Assembly: GCA_019636235.1 (NCBI GenBank)
Contig: JAHBXW010000001.1
Span: 1-64,000 of the forward strand
DNA: 64,000 bases
Reading direction: 5' to 3'
DNA from: Planctomyces sp.
Lineage (GTDB): Bacteria > Planctomycetota > Planctomycetia > Planctomycetales > Planctomycetaceae
The first letter of the stretch is position 1; every line of letters starts with the position of its first letter. A program made the position numbers and the translations under genes. Shown piece by piece: positions 35,381-44,618 of this stretch. The notes beneath the pieces were generated by a model, which saw only the letters and a list, made by a program, of their open reading frames with translations, did no database searches and was not told the DNA's origin.

Positions 35381-36277
35381 ATGCAGCGTCCCCGTTTGAT
35401 CGCCGTACTGCCGACGCTGCTGACGCTCGCCAATGGCGCGTGCGGGTTCGGTGCGATCACATTCGCCGCGAAGCTGGGGCCTGCGGACGTGGCGGGGAAC
35501 GTGCCGGTGATCGCGGCCTCGCTGGTGTTTCTGGCAATGCTGTTCGACATGCTCGACGGCAGTGCGGCCCGGTTGACGCGGCAGACGAGCGAGCTCGGCG
35601 CGCAGTTGGACAGTTTGTGCGACGCGATCAGTTTTGGCGTGGCGCCGGCGTTTCTGATGCTGCAGTTCGTGAAGTTCGATCTGCGGGGCTATGGGGGCAT
35701 CACGTATCACCCGCGGCTGTTATGGACGCTGGCGGTGCTGTTCGCGTTGTGCGCGCTATTGCGGCTGGCGCGGTTTAATGTCGAGACGGACGAAGACGAC
35801 AGCCATAAGGAGTTCAGCGGCCTGCCATCGCCGGCGGCGGCGGGGACGGTGGTCTCGTTTCCGTTCGCCATGCCGCAATTGCATCAGTTGCGGGCGTCGG
35901 AGACGGCCTGGGTGGCTGAGTGGGCGGGGAATGCGATCGCCGTGGTCCGGACGCTGCTGCCGCTGATCACGCTGGCCGCCGCGTGCCTGATGGTGTCCCG
36001 GCTGCGGTATCCGCACTTTTTCAATCAGTTGCTGCGGGGGGCGAAGACGCGTCGGCATGTGATCGCGCTGGTGTTCGCGGTGGCGGTGATCTTCTGGGTT
36101 CACGAGCTGGCGGTGCCGTTGATCTTCTGCTGGTTCGCGTTCGTGCCGCCGGTGAAGGCGGGCTGGGCGGAGCTGTCGACGCGGCGGCCGGGGCTGCAGC
36201 CATCCGGTCCGCACCTGGCGCCCGGCCCCGCGGAGGCCCCGGTCGCGGAGAGGCAGGATGTTCACAGGGCTGGTTGA
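35381..36277 (+). CDS. pssA: CDP-diacylglycerol--serine O-phosphatidyltransferase
   Basis: 298 residues. Makes phosphatidylserine, the precursor of phosphatidylethanolamine. The CDP-alcohol phosphotransferase signature D-G-x2-A-R-x8-G-x3-D-x3-D is present in MLDGSAARLTRQTSELGAQLDSLCD's spread (about 57-82). Several membrane helices follow (for example LLWTLAVLFALCALLRLA, VIALVFAVAVIFWVHELAVPL). The last 20 bp overlap the start of ribE, indicating an operon pdxJ-pssA-ribE. A C-terminal Pro-rich tail is unique to this protein. Confidence 0.9.
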   Translation: MQRPRLIAVLPTLLTLANGACGFGAITFAAKLGPADVAGNVPVIAASLVFLAMLFDMLDGSAARLTRQTSELGAQLDSLCDAISFGVAPAFLMLQFVKFDLRGYGGITYHPRLLWTLAVLFALCALLRLARFNVETDEDDSHKEFSGLPSPAAAGTVVSFPFAMPQLHQLRASETAWVAEWAGNAIAVVRTLLPLITLAAACLMVSRLRYPHFFNQLLRGAKTRRHVIALVFAVAVIFWVHELAVPLIFCWFAFVPPVKAGWAELSTRRPGLQPSGPHLAPGPAEAPVAERQDVHRAG

Positions 36278-36914
36278 AGGGCTGGGCGAGGTCGCCGCCT
36301 GCGAGCGGCGGGGCTCCGGACTCCGACTGATGGTCCGTCCGCCGCGGGCGTGGGGGCAGCCGGCCGGAGGACTTCCGGCGACGCCCGTCCAACTTGGCGA
36401 GAGCATCGCCGTCAACGGCTGCTGCCTGACGGTGGTGGCGATGGACGCCGCCGGCTGGTCGTTCGACGTCGGGGAGGAAACGCAACAGCGGACGAACCTG
36501 GGAACGGCGCGCGAAGGCGATCCGGTGAACCTGGAGCGGGCGCTGTCGTCGACGGCTCGACTCGGCGGGCACTTCGTTCAGGGGCATGTCGATGGGCGCG
36601 GGACGATCTCCTCAATCGAGACATCCGGCGAATGGACAATGATGAACGTGTCGCTGCCGCTTGGGCTGGCGCGGTATCTCGTCGAGAAGGGCTCCGTGTG
36701 CGTGGACGGCGTGAGCCTGACGGTGGTGGAGGCGGGAGCCGACCTGTTCCGTGTGATGCTGATTCCTCACACGCTGGCGTCGACGACGCTGGGACGACGG
36801 CGGGTGGGCGACGCGGTGAATATTGAGGTCGATTTGCTGGCGAAGTATGTGGAGCGGTTGCTGGCCGGGCGGACGCGCGAGCCCGAAGCCGCCGGCGCCG
36901 TCGAGTCGGGCTGA
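36258..36914 (+). CDS. ribE: Riboflavin synthase, alpha subunit
   Basis: 218 residues. Dismutates two lumazines to riboflavin. The N-terminus MFTGLVEGLGEV, the internal duplicate LGGHFVQGHVDG (about 101-112), NGCCLTVV (54-61) and the matching VDGVSLTVVE (about 148-157) show the two homologous lumazine-binding barrels. It overlaps pssA by 20 bp, in a different frame, so translation is probably coupled. No other rib genes and no FMN riboswitch are in the neighbourhood. Confidence 0.94.
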   Translation: MFTGLVEGLGEVAACERRGSGLRLMVRPPRAWGQPAGGLPATPVQLGESIAVNGCCLTVVAMDAAGWSFDVGEETQQRTNLGTAREGDPVNLERALSSTARLGGHFVQGHVDGRGTISSIETSGEWTMMNVSLPLGLARYLVEKGSVCVDGVSLTVVEAGADLFRVMLIPHTLASTTLGRRRVGDAVNIEVDLLAKYVERLLAGRTREPEAAGAVESG

Positions 36915-37105
36915 TGCGGCATTGGCAGCGATTGCGGCATTCTGCGACGCAGTTCCGTGCAATTCTGGCGGAAGCGGTGCAAATCGCCCCGATTTGGTGA
37001 TGTTTGTCCGGGATGGGCGCATCGATTGCTTCCCGGTTCACGTTGACTTCCCCTCTCGACCGATGAGAATGAAAGAGTTACGGTGCGGCCTCAACGTCAC
37101 TGCCG

Positions 37106-37540
37106 ATGATCGCGAAACTCATCCCACTTGATGGTTCTCCGCCGATCTCGATCAATCGGGATGTCACCGTCGTTGGGCGCAAAGAAGGGCTGTGCGACGT
37201 CATCTTGGATCACAGCAGCGTCTCCAAGCTGCACTGCGTGATCGCCCGAACCGACGGCCTGTTGTTCTTCCGGGATCTGGGAAGCACGAACGGGACCAAG
37301 GTCAACGGCCAGCGGGTGGTGCGGGGAGCACTGTTGCCGAATGACGAGTTGTCGTTCGCCGCAGTGCGGTTCCGGGTGCACCTGGGGCCTGGCGAACCCG
37401 AGCCGGATCCGGATGATCACACCGAGATGTTCGAGATTCCACCCGCTTCGCCGGAGGCCGGTTCGTTCGAGAGCGACCGCACGCAGGACAGCGGCCAGGA
37501 CGAGCGCGAGCTGGTGGATTCCGGGGTCAGCGAGATCTGA
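37106..37540 (+). CDS. FHA domain protein
   Basis: 144 residues. A single FHA phosphothreonine-binding domain (about 1-95) with [21 protein letters not shown] (23-43) and [12 protein letters not shown] (about 57-68), the Ser/Asn-Gly signature that contacts phosphate. A Pro/Asp/Glu-rich tail follows. No kinase or phosphatase gene is adjacent. Start at ATG 37106 begins the first beta strand, as usual for the domain. Confidence 0.85.
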   Translation: MIAKLIPLDGSPPISINRDVTVVGRKEGLCDVILDHSSVSKLHCVIARTDGLLFFRDLGSTNGTKVNGQRVVRGALLPNDELSFAAVRFRVHLGPGEPEPDPDDHTEMFEIPPASPEAGSFESDRTQDSGQDERELVDSGVSEI

Positions 37541-37803
37541 GGGCCGGCCTTCGCGGGCGGGCGGCGGGCAATCCGGGGCGGGCGCGCGTTCGCCGTTTGC
37601 AAATTGTCCGGACTCTTCTTCAAATTCCTACGGCTTGCGGCCGGAGCGCGGAATCTGAGCGCCGGCGGAGCCTCCCGCCCCCCGGGGACCGCGCTGGCCG
37701 CCAACCTCGCGCCGGACAGCGGCCGGGAGTCGGAGCGGGAAGGGTCCCGGCCGCCGCGGCGGACCGCCCGGGGCGATACTGTTCAGCATCAGGAGCATCG
37801 TAC

Positions 37804-39624
37804 GTGCTACGCACGCAGACCTGCGGAGACCTTCGCAAGAGCCACCTCGGGGAGGCCGTGACCCTCTGCGGCTGGGTCGACAAATACCGCGACCATGCCG
37901 GCATCGTGTTCATCGATCTTCGTGACCGGTACGGCAAGACACAGGTCAAGTTCGACCTCGCCGAGAACAGCGACATCCAGAAGTCGGCTCGGGGGCTGCG
38001 CCACGAAGACGTGATCCAGGTGACGGGCAAGGTCTGCGCCCGGCCGGACGGGCAGGCGAACCCGAAGCTCGCGACTGGCGAGATCGAGGTGCTGGTCCGC
38101 GACATGGTCGTCCTCAACAAGAGCGCCACGCCCCCGTTCGAGCCGGACGGGCAGACGCTGCCCAACGAAGAGCTGCGGCTGACGCACCGCTACCTGGACC
38201 TGCGGCGGCCGGCGCTGCAGAAGCACATGCTGCTGCGGCATCAGCTGGCGAAGGCCGTCCGCGACTATTTCGACCGGCTGGACTTCCTCGAGATTGAAAC
38301 GCCCATGCTGGGCCGCAGCACGCCCGAGGGGGCCCGGGATTACCTGGTGCCCAGCCGCGTGCACGAAGGGGCGTTCTATGCGCTGCCGCAGTCGCCGCAG
38401 TTGTACAAGCAGATTCTGATGGTCGCCGGTTATGACCGGTACTACCAGATCGCCCGCTGTTTCCGGGACGAGGATCTCCGCGCGGACCGGCAGCCGGAGT
38501 TCACGCAGATCGACGTCGAGATGGCGTTTGTGGAGCGGGACGACATTTTCCGGATCATCGACGGGCTCGTTGCGGAAATGGTTCGCACGGTCCGGAACGA
38601 GGAACTGCCGCTGCCGCTGCCGCGATATACCTACCAGGAGGTGATGGAAACCTACGGCACCGACAAACCCGATCTGCGGTTCGGGCTGCCGATTGTCGAC
38701 GTCAGCGAGATCGTCCGGGACAGCGGCTTCGGCGTGTTCAAGCAGGCGGTCGAGCAGGGGGGCCGGGTGCGCGGCCTGTGCGTCAAAGGGGCCGCGGAGA
38801 AGTTCAGCCGCCGGATTCTCGACAACGATCTGAAGAACCTCGTCGGCGAGTATGGCGCGAAAGGGCTGGCCTATTTCAAAGTCGCCGGCGGCAAGCTGGA
38901 ATCGTCGATTGCCAAGTTCCTGAATGACGAGCAGCAGCAGGCCGTGATCGCGAAGATGCAGGGGGAGGACGGCGACCTGCTCCTATACGTGGCCGACGCC
39001 TGGAAGGTGAGCTGCGCGGCGCTGGCCGCGTTGCGGAACCGGCTGGGCCGGGAGCTGGAATTGTATGATCCGGCGAGCATCAACGCCGCCTGGGTCGTCG
39101 ACTTCCCGTTGCTGACCTGGAACCCCGAGGAGAACCGCTGGGACGCGGAGCATCATCCGTTCTGCTCGATTGTCGACGAGGACGTGCAGCACCTGGCCGG
39201 CGACCCTGGCAAGATCCGCGCCCAGTCATACGACCTCGTCTGCAATGGCTACGAAGCCGCCAGCGGCAGCATCCGGATTCACGACTCGGCGATCCAGCAG
39301 CAGATTTTCGATCTGCTGAACATCTCGCCCGAAACGGCGCAGGCCAAGTTCGGGTTCCTGCTGGACGCCTTGAAATACGGTGCGCCGCCGCACGGCGGCA
39401 TCGCGCTGGGGTTTGACCGCTGGGTGATGCTGTTCGCCGGTTGCGACAACATTCGGGACGTGATCGCGTTTCCGAAGACGCAGCGGGCCGGCGACCTGAT
39501 GACGGGCGCGCCCAGCCAGGTCGATTCGCGGCAGCTGCGCGAGCTGCACATCAAGATCGACGCGGCCGCGGCCCAGCCCGGCAAGCCGGAATCGGCGGAG
39601 ACCGTGAAAACGCCGAACGGGTGA
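37804..39624 (+). CDS. aspS: Aspartyl-tRNA synthetase
   Basis: 606 residues from GTG 37804, which has AGGAG eight bases upstream; the open frame extends further 5' but that part is Arg/Ala-rich non-homologous sequence. OB-fold anticodon domain (about 1-110, [23 protein letters not shown]), then class II catalytic domain with motif 2 region [21 protein letters not shown] and motif 3 [13 protein letters not shown] near the C-terminus; a bacterial GAD insertion lies between. Whether it charges only tRNA-Asp or also tRNA-Asn cannot be told. The AAA ATPase gene follows at 28 bp. Confidence 0.95.
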   Translation: MLRTQTCGDLRKSHLGEAVTLCGWVDKYRDHAGIVFIDLRDRYGKTQVKFDLAENSDIQKSARGLRHEDVIQVTGKVCARPDGQANPKLATGEIEVLVRDMVVLNKSATPPFEPDGQTLPNEELRLTHRYLDLRRPALQKHMLLRHQLAKAVRDYFDRLDFLEIETPMLGRSTPEGARDYLVPSRVHEGAFYALPQSPQLYKQILMVAGYDRYYQIARCFRDEDLRADRQPEFTQIDVEMAFVERDDIFRIIDGLVAEMVRTVRNEELPLPLPRYTYQEVMETYGTDKPDLRFGLPIVDVSEIVRDSGFGVFKQAVEQGGRVRGLCVKGAAEKFSRRILDNDLKNLVGEYGAKGLAYFKVAGGKLESSIAKFLNDEQQQAVIAKMQGEDGDLLLYVADAWKVSCAALAALRNRLGRELELYDPASINAAWVVDFPLLTWNPEENRWDAEHHPFCSIVDEDVQHLAGDPGKIRAQSYDLVCNGYEAASGSIRIHDSAIQQQIFDLLNISPETAQAKFGFLLDALKYGAPPHGGIALGFDRWVMLFAGCDNIRDVIAFPKTQRAGDLMTGAPSQVDSRQLRELHIKIDAAAAQPGKPESAETVKTPNG

Positions 39625-39652
39625 ACCAGGCGGCTGGAAAGGGCGAGGGCCG

Positions 39653-40783
39653 ATGCCGCTCACGAGCTTGCGCGTGGAGAATTACCGGTCGTTGCGGTCG
39701 GTGGAACTCCCGCTCCAGCCGCTGACCGTCATCACCGGTCCCAACGGCAGCGGCAAGTCGAATCTGTACCGGTCGCTGTGGTTGTTGGCGCAGATCGCCG
39801 AGGGCGGATTCGGGCGGGCGCTGGCGCGGGAAGGGGGCCTGGTGTCGGCCCTTTGGGCCGGCCAGCGCTCCAATCAGAAGCCGGTGCGGATGTCGTTGGG
39901 CATCCGCACGGACGACTTCTCGTTTCAGTTGTGCTGCGGTTTTCCTCAACCCGGCGGCGCGCGGAACAGCTTTCCGCTGGATGCCGAGATCAAGGAAGAG
40001 GCGATCTGGTTCGGTCCGAAGCGGAAGCCGTCGACGACGCTGCTGGAACGGAATGGTGCGGTGACTCGCGCGCGGGACCGGTCAGGCGTCTGGACCGAGT
40101 ACCAGCTCGAGCTCTCAGAGAATGAGTCGGTTCTGTCGCAGCTGCGCGAGCCGGAGCGGTTTCCGGAGCTGTACACGATTCGCGACCAGGTCCGCGGCTG
40201 GCGGTTCTACCATGGCTTCCGCACTGAACCCGGGTCGCCGCTGCGGGAACCGCAGGTCAGCGTGCGGACGCCCGTGTTGAATCACGACGGCGGCGACCTG
40301 GCCGCGGCGCTGCAGACGATCTTTGACATGGGCGCGGGGGACCTGGCGACGCGAGCCATCGACCGGGCGTTCCCCGGCTGCGCGCTGGAAATCGTCACAT
40401 CGAAGCGCAGGGACTCGCTGGGCTACGACGTGCCCGGAGCGCCAGAGCTGTCCGTCGGCTTGCGGATGCCGGGCTGCCTGCGGACTCTGCACGCGCGGGA
40501 GCTGTCGGACGGGACGCTGCGCTACTTGTGCCTGGTCGCGGCGCTGCTCAGCGAACGGCCCTGTGAGCTGATTGCCCTCAACGAGCCGGAATCGAGTCTG
40601 CATCCGGAACTGATCCGGCCGCTCGCCGGACTGATTGTCGACGCCTCGCGCCGGAGTCAGGTTTGGGTGACGACCCATTCCGAAGCGCTGGCGAAGTCCA
40701 TTGAAGAGCAGTCGGGAGTGCGCACGACGCAACTTGGACTCGTTCAGGGCGAGACCCGGATCGAGTCGTCCGACAATGAGTGA
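39653..40783 (+). CDS. AAA ATPase, RecF/OLD-like
   Basis: 376 residues. Walker A GPNGSGKS (29-36) in a RecF/SMC-like N-terminal lobe (LRVENYRSLRSVEL), ABC-type signature ELSDGTLRYL (283-292), Walker B ALNEPESSLHPE (308-319) and switch His TTHSEAL (340-346). No TOPRIM nuclease domain is fused, so it is not a full OLD nuclease. Such stand-alone ATPases occur both as housekeeping proteins and in defence pairs; no partner nuclease or reverse transcriptase is adjacent here. It may share a transcript with aspS. Confidence 0.82.
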   Translation: MPLTSLRVENYRSLRSVELPLQPLTVITGPNGSGKSNLYRSLWLLAQIAEGGFGRALAREGGLVSALWAGQRSNQKPVRMSLGIRTDDFSFQLCCGFPQPGGARNSFPLDAEIKEEAIWFGPKRKPSTTLLERNGAVTRARDRSGVWTEYQLELSENESVLSQLREPERFPELYTIRDQVRGWRFYHGFRTEPGSPLREPQVSVRTPVLNHDGGDLAAALQTIFDMGAGDLATRAIDRAFPGCALEIVTSKRRDSLGYDVPGAPELSVGLRMPGCLRTLHARELSDGTLRYLCLVAALLSERPCELIALNEPESSLHPELIRPLAGLIVDASRRSQVWVTTHSEALAKSIEEQSGVRTTQLGLVQGETRIESSDNE

Positions 40784-40790
40784 GTCGCCC

Positions 40791-42128
40791 TTAACGGTCG
40801 TCCCGCACGGAGATCGGCAGGCCCGTGAACTCGAACGGAACGTCCACGATCAAAGACGGCGCTTCGTACAGCAGCCGATAATCGGAGGGAACCCCCGGCA
40901 GCGCCTCGAACGTGTAGGCCAGCGTGCCGCCGGCGGGCGCGGACCGCAACAGATCGATCTCGGATGCGGGCACGACGGCGCCAGTGCCCAGGTGTTCCAG
41001 CCACGCGGCATTCTGGTGAATCCAGATCCGGTGGGATTCGAATTCCGGGCCCCCCTGGCCATAAGTGACAGCCAGATGGACGCTGAGCCGTCGGGCGGCC
41101 GAGTCGAACCGGACGTTCTGCAGCAGCGCGGTGACGCCGCCGCGGCGATCGACGCTGATCCGGCGGCCGCTGAAGCCTGTGAAGGCCATCCGCAGCGGAA
41201 GGGCCGCCGCGCGGACCACGCCTTTCGCGTTGAACAAGGCGGGGCCGCTGGTGGAGTCCGGGGCATTGAAGCTGGAATCCAGGTCGCATCCCCGCCACCG
41301 ATCGACCGGCAACTCGCGACGGGCCCCGGGCGTGAAGGGCGGGACGGCCAGGCCGTCAACGTCGAGGGAGGTGTCCGCGTCGGCCAGCGTCAGATACAGG
41401 GGGCGCAGCCGCGGTTCAATGCGCAGCGTCCAGCGAACCTGGACGAGCGTTCGCGAGGCATCGACGAGACTGGGTTTGGATGCGGCGTCGCGGGACTCGA
41501 TCCGCACGGGGCCGGCCGTCCAGCGGACACCAACCGTGCGAGGCGCAGCGTCTGCATTTGAGACCAGCCGCAGCTCGGGTTCAGCGGCCGAGGCGGCGAG
41601 GTCGAGTCGCAGCCGGTCCTGGAGTTCGGAAACGCAGTCCCAGAACGGCGTGCCCTCCCAGCGAACGTCAACGCGGGCATCCTCGACGCCGGGGTCGACC
41701 GAGATCGGATTGCGGGTCTGTGCGGCCAGCGCGGCCACGATTTCGCTCAGGGCGTGTTCGCCCGCCAGCGTCACTCGCGACGGCTGTGCGGCGTCGATTC
41801 CGGCCTGCCGTTCGAGGGCCGTGCGGACGCGATTCAGAGCGTCCCGGGCGGCGGGATCCACCTGCTCGGCATTGGGGAGCGCGGGCAGGATGCGCGGACC
41901 GGCATCCAACAGCCGGCGTTCGGCCAGTTCGCGGTCGCGCCGGGCGCCTGAACCAAGCTGTTCAATGACGTCCGGGACGGCGCTGACATCGAGGTCGGCG
42001 GCCGCGACATCCGCGACCGGATCGGTGGGGGGCGCTTCCTCCGCCCGGGACGCCGGCAGCGCGAGCACGCTCAGCGCCGCCAGAACGAGCACAATGCGGG
42101 CTGCGGACGATTGGATCAGGGCGGACAT
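40791..42128 (-). CDS. Secreted planctomycete protein of unknown function
   Basis: 445 residues from ATG 42128. A signal peptide (about 8-29, IVLVLAALSVLALPASRA) is followed by a charged helical region (about 45-110). Around 118-200, VTLAGEHALSEIVAALAAQT and FWDCVSELQDRLRLDLAA resemble the short STN-like beta-alpha units found ahead of secretins; the rest is beta-rich. I recognise no catalytic motif. Convergent with the ATPase gene; divergent from the DUF1570 gene. Confidence 0.6.
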   Translation of the reverse strand: MSALIQSSAARIVLVLAALSVLALPASRAEEAPPTDPVADVAAADLDVSAVPDVIEQLGSGARRDRELAERRLLDAGPRILPALPNAEQVDPAARDALNRVRTALERQAGIDAAQPSRVTLAGEHALSEIVAALAAQTRNPISVDPGVEDARVDVRWEGTPFWDCVSELQDRLRLDLAASAAEPELRLVSNADAAPRTVGVRWTAGPVRIESRDAASKPSLVDASRTLVQVRWTLRIEPRLRPLYLTLADADTSLDVDGLAVPPFTPGARRELPVDRWRGCDLDSSFNAPDSTSGPALFNAKGVVRAAALPLRMAFTGFSGRRISVDRRGGVTALLQNVRFDSAARRLSVHLAVTYGQGGPEFESHRIWIHQNAAWLEHLGTGAVVPASEIDLLRSAPAGGTLAYTFEALPGVPSDYRLLYEAPSLIVDVPFEFTGLPISVRDDR

Positions 42129-42296
42129 CTCAGAGCGGCGGGGGCACGGGCGAACGAACGGCGTTGCAACCAGTGTAACCGGAGAATTCGGCGCGTCCGG
42201 CCTCGACCTGTCGACGGCGAGAGTGGGGGAGGCCGGCGGAGAGGATCGGCCGGCGTAGAGTTGCCGCGTTCCGCCCGAGGATTTCGGAGTTCCGAG

Positions 42297-43430
42297 ATGC
42301 GCATCTCCCCAGTCGCGTGGGTTCTCGCCGCCTGCTTGTGTTCCTGGGCGACACTCGCAGCCGCCGCGGACGGGTTGATCGAGTTGACCGTCGACGGCAA
42401 GTCCATTCAGGGCCGGAAGCTGGCGCACAACTCCCAGCAGTGCTGGCTGGCCGAGCGGGACGGCAGGCTGCAGGAACTCAAGCTGGCGCGGGTGACGGAA
42501 TTCCGCCAGGTGGCGCCGGAGTTTTCGGCGTTGACCGTGATGGAACAGCGGGATCAGCTGCGGACGAAATTCGGGAAGGGCGTCGAGGTCGTGGTCGATG
42601 GGCAGTACGTGGTGTGCGCGCCCCCCGGGCGGGCTCGGCCGTACGCCGCGCTGCTGCAGCAGGCCAATCAGGAGTTCGAAGCCTACTTCCGGGTGCGGAA
42701 GTTCGAGCTGACGCCGCTCGAGTTCCCCCTGGTGGCGTTCGTGTTTCCGACGAAGGAGCAGTTTCTGACGCATTGTCAGCGGGCAGGCATGGGAGCGTCG
42801 CAGACGCTTCGCGGGTACTACGACACGCGGACGAACTGGGTCTATTTCTACGACGAGCCGGCCTCGCCGTTGACTCCCGTGGCCGCCATGAACGGGAAGC
42901 GGTCCTCGTCCGGGCCGGGCATCAATCCGGCGGCCCGGGACACGACAGTGCATGAAGCCGTCCACCAGCTGGCGTTCAACCGGGGACTGCACTCACGGAT
43001 CGGCAAGAGTCCCACCTGGGTGATTGAGGGACTGGCGATGCAATTTGAGATCGGTTCGGCCGTTGCGCCGAGCGGCCGGCGCGGCGCGGCGCCGGTCAAT
43101 CCGGCCCGGCTGAAGTCTTTTGCGGAATACCGCCGCGACGGACGGAGGCCGGGCGCGCTTGCCGAACTGATCAGCGGGGAGAGCCTGTTCTCCATTCAGC
43201 CAGTGGAAGCCTACAGCGAAGCCTGGATGCTGACGCATTACCTGATCCGGACGCGACCGGCGAAATACGCCGCCTATTTGAAGTCCTGTGCGGCTCGGGA
43301 TCCGTTCTCGAGCTACCTGGCGGAGGAGCGCATCGCCGATTTTCGGGGGGCGTTCGGGGACGACCTGGCATGGTTTGACGTGGAATACCTGCGATTCGCG
43401 GATTCCGTGATTGCCGAGACTCTGCCGTGA
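42297..43430 (+). CDS. DUF1570 family secreted metalloprotease-like protein
   Basis: 377 residues from ATG 42297, GGAG seven bases upstream. Signal peptide about 1-24 (AWVLAACLCSWATLAAAA). The central region carries a zincin motif HEAVHQ (219-224) and a possible third ligand glutamate in PTWVIEGLAMQFE (239-251), as in gluzincin-like families. An N-terminal SLA-type domain (LIELTVDGKSIQGRKLA) is likely. DUF1570 proteins are widespread and secreted in planctomycetes; substrates are unknown. Divergent from the gene ending at 40791. Confidence 0.8.
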   Translation: MRISPVAWVLAACLCSWATLAAAADGLIELTVDGKSIQGRKLAHNSQQCWLAERDGRLQELKLARVTEFRQVAPEFSALTVMEQRDQLRTKFGKGVEVVVDGQYVVCAPPGRARPYAALLQQANQEFEAYFRVRKFELTPLEFPLVAFVFPTKEQFLTHCQRAGMGASQTLRGYYDTRTNWVYFYDEPASPLTPVAAMNGKRSSSGPGINPAARDTTVHEAVHQLAFNRGLHSRIGKSPTWVIEGLAMQFEIGSAVAPSGRRGAAPVNPARLKSFAEYRRDGRRPGALAELISGESLFSIQPVEAYSEAWMLTHYLIRTRPAKYAAYLKSCAARDPFSSYLAEERIADFRGAFGDDLAWFDVEYLRFADSVIAETLP

Positions 43431-43488
43431 GCGGCCTGAGTCCCCCCTTTTCGAGCGCGGCGCGGGCCCGCGCGGCCGCCGGTTGAAG

Positions 43489-43516
43489 TTGTGTCTGGCG
43501 GCGGATCACTGATATA
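43489..43516 (+). promoter_or_regulatory. Possible promoter upstream of the DUF3467 pair
   Basis: TTGTGT (43489-43494) and GATATA (43511-43516) are separated by 16 bp, in the gap before the gene at 43595. Weak match, but the only such pair in this gap. Confidence 0.3.
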
Positions 43517-43594
43517 CCCTCGGCCGCGTTCGGCGACGGCCCGGCCGGTCCCGGTCCCGACGGACGGAAGGATCCTAATACGAGGGAACGAACG

Positions 43595-43936
43595 ATGGAT
43601 CAGGACCAGAGCACGGGCAAGGCCGAGGGGACGAACGGGCAGTCGCTGCGGCTGGAGCTGGACGATTCGCAGGTGACGTCGCTGTACGCGAACTTCTGCC
43701 GCGTCGCGAGCACGCCGGAAGAGGTGATTCTGGACCTGGCGCTGAACACCGATCCGTCGGGCGGCCCGGTGCAGCGGGTCAAACTGTCCCAGCGAGTGAT
43801 CCTGAATCACTATACTGCCAAACGGCTGGTCGCTTTGCTGTCCGCAACGGTGAAGCGGCACGAGCAGTTTTTCGGCCCGCTGGAAACCGACGTCCGCAAG
43901 CGCGTGCAACCCGAACTTGCGGCGATGTCGCGCTGA
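43595..43936 (+). CDS. DUF3467 protein
   Basis: 113 residues. [28 protein letters not shown] followed by [35 protein letters not shown] is the DUF3467 pattern: a beta strand, an F-R/V-x-HT-like turn and a long helix. These small proteins may bind other proteins; function is not known. GAACGA-rich stretch precedes ATG 43595. The next gene, which has two DUF3467-like units, begins 9 bp after its stop, so both are made together. Confidence 0.78.
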   Translation: MDQDQSTGKAEGTNGQSLRLELDDSQVTSLYANFCRVASTPEEVILDLALNTDPSGGPVQRVKLSQRVILNHYTAKRLVALLSATVKRHEQFFGPLETDVRKRVQPELAAMSR

Positions 43937-43945
43937 TGGAGCTTC

Positions 43946-44584
43946 ATGTCCGAGTCCTCCCCGCCATCTGATCCTGATCCCGCCGATCCGCAGCCGCTGC
44001 AGGGCCAGGTCCGGCACATGCAGCTCAGCGCGCGGGTCCCGCAGGAGGTCGGGCGGGGAGAGTTCTCGAACGGCGTGATGATCCTGATGGGCGCGTACGA
44101 AATTGTGCTCGATTTCGTGCTGCGCCTCGGCGAACCGAACCGCATCGTGGCGCGGGTCATTCTGCCGCACGCGGTCGCACAACAGCTCATCAAGGTGCTG
44201 CAGGACAACCTGCAGGCGTACGAATACCGGTTCGGGCCGACGCCGCGTCTGCCCCGCCTGCGGATCCAGCAGGAAGAGCCCCGGGCGTCAGGGCCGTCCG
44301 ACGAGGGCTTGGAATCCGGCGAGACGCATCCCGAGAACCTGCCGCAGCCGCCGTCCACGCCGCACATCGAGGACATCTACGACGAACTGCGGTTGCCGGA
44401 CGAGATGCTGAGCGGGACGTACGCGAACGCCGTGCTGGTGCGGCACAGCGCGTCCGAGTTCTGTTTTGACTTCATCACGAACATCTATCCCCGCAGCGCC
44501 GTGTCGCGCCGGGTGTACCTCGCGACGCCGCACGTGCCGCTGTTCCTGCAGTCGCTGGTGAAATCGCTGAATCCGGGAACCTGA
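43946..44584 (+). CDS. Double DUF3467 protein
   Basis: 212 residues. Two DUF3467-like units are joined by a Pro/Glu/Ser-rich linker: VILMGAYEIVLDFVLRLG with VILPHAVAQQLIKVLQDNLQAYE (about 45-92), and TYANAVLVRHSASEFCFDFI with VYLATPHVPLFLQSLVKSLN (about 152-210). The preceding single-domain gene (9 bp upstream) could pair with these units. ATG 43946 has GGAG upstream. Function unknown. Confidence 0.74.
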   Translation: MSESSPPSDPDPADPQPLQGQVRHMQLSARVPQEVGRGEFSNGVMILMGAYEIVLDFVLRLGEPNRIVARVILPHAVAQQLIKVLQDNLQAYEYRFGPTPRLPRLRIQQEEPRASGPSDEGLESGETHPENLPQPPSTPHIEDIYDELRLPDEMLSGTYANAVLVRHSASEFCFDFITNIYPRSAVSRRVYLATPHVPLFLQSLVKSLNPGT

Positions 44585-44618
44585 CGGCCCGCAGGACGGA
44601 ACCGGCGACGCAGCCGAC

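Noticed and set aside
37597..37803. N-terminal extension of aspS
   Set aside because: Extra 69 codons are Arg/Pro-rich and lack family similarity; the GTG at 37804 has a proper RBS.
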